Assembly (NCBI GenBank): GCA_963921825.1
Contig: OY997592.1
Location: 56,502,336 to 56,566,335 of the forward strand
DNA: 64,000 nucleotides
Direction of reading: 5' to 3'
DNA from: Erodium maritimum
Taxonomy: Eukaryota > Streptophyta > Magnoliopsida > Geraniales > Geraniaceae
This document shows, piece by piece, positions 57,301-64,000 of the stretch; the first letter of the stretch is position 1; the number at the start of each line of letters is the position of its first letter. Position numbers and translations under genes: made by a program. The notes beneath the pieces were generated by a model. The model worked only from the letters and a program-made list of their open reading frames with translations, was not told the DNA's origin and ran no database searches.

Positions 57301-60300
57301 ACAGAAATACTGCACATCTTTTAAATTGTATGTAGTTTACTTAATAAGAGAGATTATGAACCATATGAATGATAGTTCGATGCCCTTCACAATTCATAGA
57401 ATAGTTCTAGTGATTCATGACATGAACCATTTGACAACTATTTTCGTACACTTCTAAGAAAAATAATTATTCTTTTGTCTGATGAATAAACAGTAACAGT
57501 TCTAGTGATTCATGACATGAACCATTTGACAACTATTTTCGTACACTTCTAAGAAAAATAATTATTCTTTTGTCTGATGAATAAACAGTAACGTATAGTG
57601 TAAACCTTCGTATTTCTTCTTGCAGACCAGAAATGCTTTATCCGGAACTTATTCAGCCCCACAGAGATCTGCAAATTCAGCCGCTCTCTTGGTTGGAGAC
57701 CCAACCAGTACCCGTGATCGAGCAGGAAATTATGCACTTCCGAGAGAAGATGTTATGAAATTGAGAGACCGCCTAAGAAATGAGGAATTAGTTGCTGGTC
57801 CATTCTTCTGCCGAATGAAATATAGAAGAACATTTCGTCATGATCCAGGCTGTGATGTAGATCACAGGAGAGAAATGTGCGCTCATGCCCGGATTTTGGC
57901 TTTGGAAGAGGCAATTGATACTGAGTGGGTGTACATGTGGGATAAATTCGGTGGTTATTTACTTCTTTTACTTGGTTTAACTGCAAAGGCAGAGCGAGTG
58001 CAGGTGAGTTGTGAATCTTGTTGGCTTCTCATGTGTGTTGTATTTATTATATGGCATTGTGATTTCATTGTGTTTTTATAATTGTAGGATGAGGTCCGCT
58101 TGAGGCTGTTTCTGGATAGCATAGGGTTTTCAGACTTAAGTGCAAAGAAAATTAAGAAATGGATGCCAGAGGACCGCAGACAGTTTGAGATTATTCAAGA
58201 GAGGTAAATGAACTTTGCTTGCATGGCCCTTTCTCTTGTTGACAATGTGTTAAATGGTTATAACTTTATGTTTTTGTGTATTTTTCAGTTATATAAGAGA
58301 GAAGGAGATGGAAGAAGAAATCTTAATGCAGAGACGAGAAGAGGAGGGGAGAGGTAAAGAAAGAAGAAAGGCTCTTTTAGAGAAGGAAGAGCGTAAATGG
58401 AAGGAGATAGAAGCTTCTCTAATTTCCTCTATTCCAAATGCTGGCAGCAGGGAGGCTGCTGCAATGGCTGCTGCTGTTCGTGCAGTAGGGGGTGATTCTG
58501 TTCTTGATGATTCTTTTGCACGAGAAAGGGTTTCAAGTATTGCACGGAGAATACGGACAGCTCAGTTGTCCCGTCGAGCTATTCAGGTTGATATATCACT
58601 AATTACATTTAGCAGTATATACATGTAAATTGATAATGGCCATATATACTAGAAGTGGGCTTGGCGAGCTTGTATAAGCTTCTAAGTTGGCAATGGCAGA
58701 TTGTTTTCTGAGCCTGTTATCTAGTTCTCAAGTTCGCCTGCAGCTTGCAGATAATATATACCCTGAGAGGGTTACAAGGACGGAATTACACTAAATTTGT
58801 CTTTTTTTAATCGGCAATTCTTAGTCTAATCCCTAACTCTAACCTGGAATAACCAAAGGTTAACCCCTAACCTAACCCCCACCCCACACCTACCCCTAAA
58901 CAGGTGATGCACTAGGATTCGAGCATTGGATGTCATATGGGATAGTGTTCGCCTTGACCAACTTGGTCAGCCCAAATGGGCTGTACTTAAGTTATCTCTA
59001 GATTCATTCTTCATTCTGTTCAAGAGAAATCCTGATATATCAATAATGATTGATCTATTTTGGTTTGAGTTACAAATAATTATGCTTCAAACTAATGCAA
59101 ATATTGTTGATAGCAGACTGGAGTTACTGGTGCAGTATGTGTTCTTGATGATGAGCCTATGACAAGTGGCAGACATTGTGGCCAGATTGATCCTAGCTTA
59201 TGTCAGAGTCAGAAGGTTAGCTTCTCCATTGCTGTGATGATTCAACCTGAGTCTGGGCCTGTTTGTCTGTTGGGTACTGAGTTTCAGAAGCAAGTTTGCT
59301 GGGAAATACTGGTGGCTGGTTCAGAACAAGGTATTGAGGCTGGACAAGTTGGACTGAGATTGATCACAAAAGGTGATAGACAAACAACTGTTGCAAAGGA
59401 ATGGAGTATTAGTGCTACAAGCATTGCAGATGGAAGGTACACGGATATTTAGTAATTTTTCGTTTTCTGAATACTATGTGGCGAATTTGCCTGGCTTGTA
59501 TATATTTGTGTTTGTCACAGTTTTCCCCTCTGGCTTTTGAATCTTATCATGGATGTTTTTTGCAGGTGGCATATTGTAACAATGACAGTTGATGCTGATT
59601 TAGGTGAGGCTACTTGCTATCTAGATGGTGGCTTTGATGGCTACCAAACTGGATTACCATTGCGTGTGGGTACTAGCATTTGGGAGCAAGGGACAGAAGT
59701 TTGGTTGGGTGCTAGACCACCTACTGATATGGATGCATTTGGGCGATCAGATAGTGAAGGAGCTGAATCTAAGATGCATATGATGGATGTTTTCCTGTGG
59801 GGAAGGTGCTTAACTGAAGATGAGATTGCTGCTCTTCCTGCTGCGACAGGCTCAACCGACTTAAGTATGATTGATTTCCCTGAAGATAATTGGCAGTGGG
59901 CAGATTCACCTTCCAGAGTATGTGCCTCTAGTAGCTCTATTGTAGATTATTATAGTGATTGATAATGATAATAATTCAAGTGCATTTGAATGGACTTGCA
60001 GACTGACAGTAGTCATGTGTTTCCTGTAGGTTGAAGAGTGGGGTAGTGATCTAGGAGATGTGGAATTATATGATAGAGATGATGTGGACTCCGATGGACA
60101 GTATTCAAGTGGAAGGAAACGAAGGTCAGAACGTGATGGGGTGGTGGTTGATGTAGATTCGTTTGCCAGGAAGTTTAGGAAACCTAGAATGGAAACAAAA
60201 GAAGAAATCATTCAACGTATGCTTTCTGTTGAGTTAGCCGTCAAAGAAGCACTGTCTGCCAGAGGGGAGAATCATTTTACTGATCAAGAATTTCCACCAA

Positions 60301-62649
60301 ATGATCAATCATTGTTTGTGGATCCTGGAAACCCCCCTTCGAAATTGCAGGTTGGTTTTCCTGAATAATTTAATGTTGTTTGATGTGCTTAGCATCTCGG
60401 TACACCTAGTCTTACTTTTGTTCTAAATCAGGTTGTTTCTGAGTGGATGAGGCCTGCTGACTTGGTGAAAGAGAGCCGCCTTGGTTCTCCTCCATGCTTA
60501 TTTTCTGGGGCCACAAATCCCTCAGATGTTTGCCAGGTCTGGAATTGGAATCCTTTTGTGTGACAGTTTTGGAAATTGTCATGGTTTACTAACTATATCC
60601 TAGCCCTACTTTCTAAGTATACTACTACTGCCTTTTATAGGGACGGTTGGGTGATTGTTGGTTTTTGAGTGCTGTCGCTGTTTTGACGGAGGTTTCACGA
60701 ATATCTGAAGTCATCATCACTCAAGAATATAACGAGGAAGGAATCTACACAGTTCGCTTTTGTATTCAGGTAGTGAAGCTGACTAAAATTAATTTCTTTT
60801 GGTGCTTCATATAAGCATACTGGGGTCCACTTAAACATACATTCCTCTCATGAAATGGAATTATTGAATGTGTTATGCAAGATATATTTTCCTGTTGCAA
60901 ATTTCAGTGTTATAGGGATATAAGTTATAGACAATAGTAACTTTGTTACGAATCCAATCTCTAGCATCTTGGAAAAAAACTTGCATCTCTCTTGTGCCCG
61001 AACTTCATTTCATCCTATAATTGAAGTACCTAATATTGATTGGGCTACTTGCCACTAAAGGGCACACCGATAACTATGATATGTATCTCTTCAGGGCGAG
61101 TGGGTACCTGTTGTTGTTGATGACTGGATTCCATGTGAATCACCGGGTAAACCAGCATTTGCAACCAGTAGGAAGGGTAATGAACTGTGGGTCTCCCTAT
61201 TGGAGAAGGCGTATGCTAAATTGCATGGTTCATACGAGGCCTTAGAAGGTGGGCTTGTTCAGGATGCTCTTGTGGACCTCACAGGAGGTGCAGGTGAGGA
61301 AATTGACATGAGAAGTGCCCAGGCCCAAATTGATCTGGCAAGCGGAAGATTGTGGTCTCAGTTGTTGCGTTTCAAACAAGAAGGCTTTCTGCTTGGTGCC
61401 GGGAGTCCCTCTGGCTCCGACATTCATATTTCTTCCAGTGGCATTGTACAAGGGCATGCTTATTCATTACTACAGGTATGTTAACATCTTACCTCTTCTC
61501 ATATCATTTTGTTACATACAGCTGAAGAGTTTTAAACAAGGGTGGTTGTGTCATTCAGGTACGAGAGGTAGATGGGCACAAGCTGGTTCAAATTCGAAAC
61601 CCATGGGCTAATGAGGTTGAGTGGAATGGCCCTTGGTCTGACTCTTCCCCTGAATGGACTGATAGAATGAAACACAAGCTGAAGCATGTCCCACAGGTTT
61701 GTGCTTATTGTTTGGTGAAAGCATATTTGATCTTATCGTTCCACTTTATTTTAACATGCTGTCTGATCTTGTATTTGTTGAACAGTCAAAAGATGGTATT
61801 TTCTGGATGTCTTGGCAAGACTTTCAAATTCACTTCAGGTCCATATATGTTTGTCGTATATACCCCCCTGAGATGCGCTATTGTGTGCATGGCCAATGGC
61901 GAGGTGGCAGTGCAGGAGGCTGCCAAGAGTACGAGTCATGGCATCAGAATCCTCAATTCCGATTGAGAGCCACTGATACATCATGTCCAATTCATGTGTT
62001 CATCACATTAACACAGGTATGCTTTTGAATGGATGTAAAAGTGGACTTGTATTATGAATTGTTCCTTTTTCAATGTATTTTAGGGATAATTACAAAAAGT
62101 ACCCAAAGGTATTCAATTTTTGCAAATGTAGCCCTCTTCTTTGTTAATGGCATTAAAGGGCACTGAACTTTTCTTTTAATTGCACTTTTTATCAAATTGT
62201 TTTTCAAAATGACGGTTTTACCTTTGAAATTTTAAATTTAAGGACTATAATTTGCAAAAGTGAATGAATACCTTAGGGTTCTTGTTTTTTTTTTGCAATT
62301 AGCCTTTTTCTGTCATTATCTTAATTGGGTTTTATGTGATTAGGGCGTGGGCTTCTCCAGAACAGTTGCTGGTTTCAGAAATTACCAATCTAGTCATGAC
62401 TCAATGATGTTCTACATTGGGATGAGGATCCTGAAAACTAGGGGTCGGCGTGCGGCTTACAACATTTACTTGCATGAATCAGTTGGGGGGACAGATTACG
62501 TGAATTCCCGAGAAATATCTTGTGAGATGGTTTTGGATCCCGATCCAAAGGGTTACACAATTGTTCCTACCACAATACACCCTGGTGAAGAAGCCCCATT
62601 CGTTCTATCTGTGTTCACCAAAGCATCAATAACCCTCGAACCTTTATAG
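45347..62649 (+). CDS. DEK1: DEK1, membrane-anchored plant calpain (phytocalpain), 30 coding exons
   Basis: Exons: 45347-45471, 47713-47963, 48084-48266, 48383-48518, 48731-48861, 48957-49071, 49151-50174, 50324-50434, 51321-51379, 52368-52530, 54218-54491, 54624-54774, 54918-55029, 55112-55277, 55406-55476, 55597-55688, 55823-55985, 56078-56149, 57626-58003, 58088-58203, 58289-58586, 59117-59436, 59566-59917, 60030-60350, 60432-60536, 60641-60769, 61095-61475, 61559-61696, 61786-62016, 62344-62649. All introns are GT-AG; the joined frame is open for 2157 residues, the usual DEK1 length. Residues 1-1133 are the multi-pass membrane part with a Ser-rich loop (about 314-655). A charged linker includes the coiled stretch after 'IREKEMEEE' (exon 21). 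A laminin-G-like region lies at about 1400-1620. The calpain core follows, with Cys1769 in GDCWFLS (60656), His1927 in QGHAYS (61455) and Asn1947 in IRNPW (61598). A C2-like domain ends the protein. DEK1 is a plasma-membrane cysteine protease needed for aleurone and epidermis identity. It looks intact and functional. Confidence 0.97.
45472..47712 (+). other. DEK1 intron 1 (2.2 kb), no nested gene seen
   Basis: The largest DEK1 intron. It has AT-rich, apparently unique sequence with no recognisable transposon ends. The minus frame at 46960-47220 has no domain. Confidence 0.7.
56837..57437 (+). repeat. 301-bp tandem duplication in DEK1 intron 18
   Basis: Copies begin at 56837 and 57138 ('agtgctttcc') and align through 'attcatgacatg'. 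Numerous substitutions and indels make this the older of two duplications in the intron. Confidence 0.9.
57403..57592 (+). repeat. Perfect 95-bp tandem duplication in DEK1 intron 18
   Basis: 57403-57497 and 57498-57592 appear identical over 95 bp, from 'agttctagtgattcatgac' to 'gaataaacagtaac'. The second copy ends 33 bp before exon 19. Perfect identity points to a very recent event or an assembly artefact. Confidence 0.95.
62082..62306. mobile_element. Small fold-back MITE in the last DEK1 intron
   Basis: The left arm 'ggataattacaaaaagtacc' followed by 'aaaggtattcaatttttgca' is matched in inverted form by the right arm 'ttgcaaaagtgaatgaatac' ... 'ttttttgcaattagcc'. The arms are imperfect over about 60 bp around an AT-rich centre. 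The superfamily is unclear because no TSD is evident. The exon 30 acceptor lies 37 bp downstream, and splicing sites are intact. Confidence 0.65.
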
Positions 62650-63110
62650 AATCGATTTTGGGCCTATGGAGAGCGTCTGGAGCAGAGGTGTGGACGCATG
62701 CAGTTTTTTTCCTGAACCACAGATGTGTGCACAAAAATATTAGGTAAAGTATGGGTTTTTTTAGAACAAGTGGGTGTAAAGATGTGGTTCAGTGCTGCAA
62801 ATGTCATGATTCTAGTGCAGGATGGAAGCGTCTGTGCTGGAACGGGCTTTGTTTGCAACGGCGGGCGGGCTCTCGGGGTCGGTTGTACATGAGTAGGTTC
62901 TGTAAGAACATAGGGTATGTTTGGTGTTGTAAATGAGGAAAGGAAATAGGGGAAAGAGAAATAGGATGATGATATAGGTTTGGTGGTCAATGGGAGGAGA
63001 CAGTATAGCATTGTAAAACACACTTTGATGGGTTTCAGCTGCAGTTTTGAAGTGCATTGGAGACCCTCTTGTGTCTTATTATTGTGTCCACACTAATCTT
63101 TTTGTATTTA
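62650..63110 (+). other. DEK1 3' UTR, approximate extent
   Basis: Follows the TAG stop at 62647-62649. T-rich and GT-rich stretches near 63068-63115 ('cttattattgtgtcc', 'tttttgtatttataaaa') are plausible near-upstream poly(A) elements. No clean AATAAA was found. Confidence 0.45.
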
Positions 63111-64000
63111 TAAAATTTCATCTCTCAACTTAACTATCTATCTAAATTGTTTAATCCTAAACACTGAACGTTTGTTTTGATTCTAATCCCAGATGGTAAA
63201 GGTAATTATTTAACCTTTTAAATATCATGCTGTAATCAATTTTCAGTTTAATTGTAACCTAGGCTGTAAAACTTAATGATAGAATCCTTCAGGTTCAGGT
63301 ATTCACTAAGTTTTGGTCTCGCATATACACCATCTACGCACCTCTTTCAGTGCTCACTTGCACAGGTTCGATACTTTTATCTTTCTTCATTTGCCAATGT
63401 TTGTACAATTTCAGCTGAACTTTTGTGTAGCTAACTTCTCTTGTAACGTATCCACAAGAGTCACCAACGCTCCCATTTGTTTTTTCACTAAACTCAGGTG
63501 TTCATTTAAAGCACTTAGCACCTCTTCCATAAGCCCCTCTTCTCGTTTGGCTAGATCCACGGAGTCAGCTTTTTCAGTGAGGGAGGGGGGCATTAATTTT
63601 TTTTTTTCACGATGATACAGTGTTCAAATAATATAAACTAATATTAAAAGTATTTTCCACTTATAAAATAATAAATAACTGTTTATTATATGTAACGATG
63701 AGATTTCATATTTTTAAATTATTAAAAACCAGTTTCATTAGTAATACAATAAAAATATATATTTTTCTCGATGTATACATCACCCATCTATTGGTCTCCC
63801 ATTAATGATAATCATATAAAAAATACTTCTCACATATGTAGTATCGATTTGTAAGATTGGTGTCAATGTAATAAACAAATAAAATAATTGATACGCATCA
63901 TTTTTTTTGTCTCTACCGTTTTCTCAGTAAGAGCTCAAATACTTTTCAAAATTTTAAATGTAAGTTGTGTCTCAAGAGTAGTAAGATTTATTATAGAAAA
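63111..64000. other. Intergenic DNA; possible small gene piece on minus strand
   Basis: AT-rich for the most part. A minus frame at 63593-63411 reads as a heptad-like helix ('MEEVLSALNEHLSLVKKQMG', then 'ALVTLVDTLQEKLATQ'). A poly(T) run lies just beyond its start. It could be a coiled-coil segment of a decayed transposon protein. No family is recognised. Confidence 0.3.

Overview
This is nuclear DNA of a flowering plant, most likely a eudicot. The evidence is GT-AG introns throughout, plant L1-type LINEs with DUF4283-like and CCHC ORF1 proteins, hAT and TA-microsatellite MITEs, an LTR element primed by initiator tRNA-Met, and two plant host genes. I cannot name the species from sequence alone. 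The window is a gene-poor, repeat-rich segment that ends in a large gene.

Two host genes are well supported, both on the + strand. A neprosin-family secreted peptidase (coding 19779-22384, 7 exons, 419 residues) sits alone among transposons. DEK1, the membrane-anchored plant calpain (coding 45347-62649, 30 exons, 2157 residues), fills most of the last 19 kb. Its reading frame is intact through all exon joins that I checked base by base, and its catalytic Cys, His and Asn are present.

The rest is layered mobile DNA. 0-5.4 kb: several non-LTR insertions, three with recognisable target-site duplications (TSDs). 6.0-13.1 kb: two minus-strand L1 elements that carry ORF1 and a poly(A) end but no reverse transcriptase. 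Between them lies a train of four fold-back MITEs set in TA microsatellites, and a plus-strand LINE is nested in the second L1. 13.4-18.2 kb: further LINE remnants, one nested in another. 18.4-19.0 kb: an hAT MITE just upstream of the peptidase gene. 22.7-24.8 kb: a broken Ty3/gypsy-type fossil. 26.2-29.1 kb: an hAT element split by a retroposed insertion, both with TSDs. 30.3-38.65 kb: a pair of long inverted repeats enclosing an inverted pair of LTRs and a long minus-strand LINE. 40.19-43.30 kb: a solo LTR with a perfect 5-bp TSD.

The host genes show no operon-like or functional linkage. DEK1 acts in epidermal and aleurone cell fate. The neprosin-like protein is probably an extracellular proline-directed endopeptidase. 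The most interesting signals are the ORF1-only LINE derivatives, the ORF-poor GC-rich retroposed elements, and the TA-microsatellite fold-back train.
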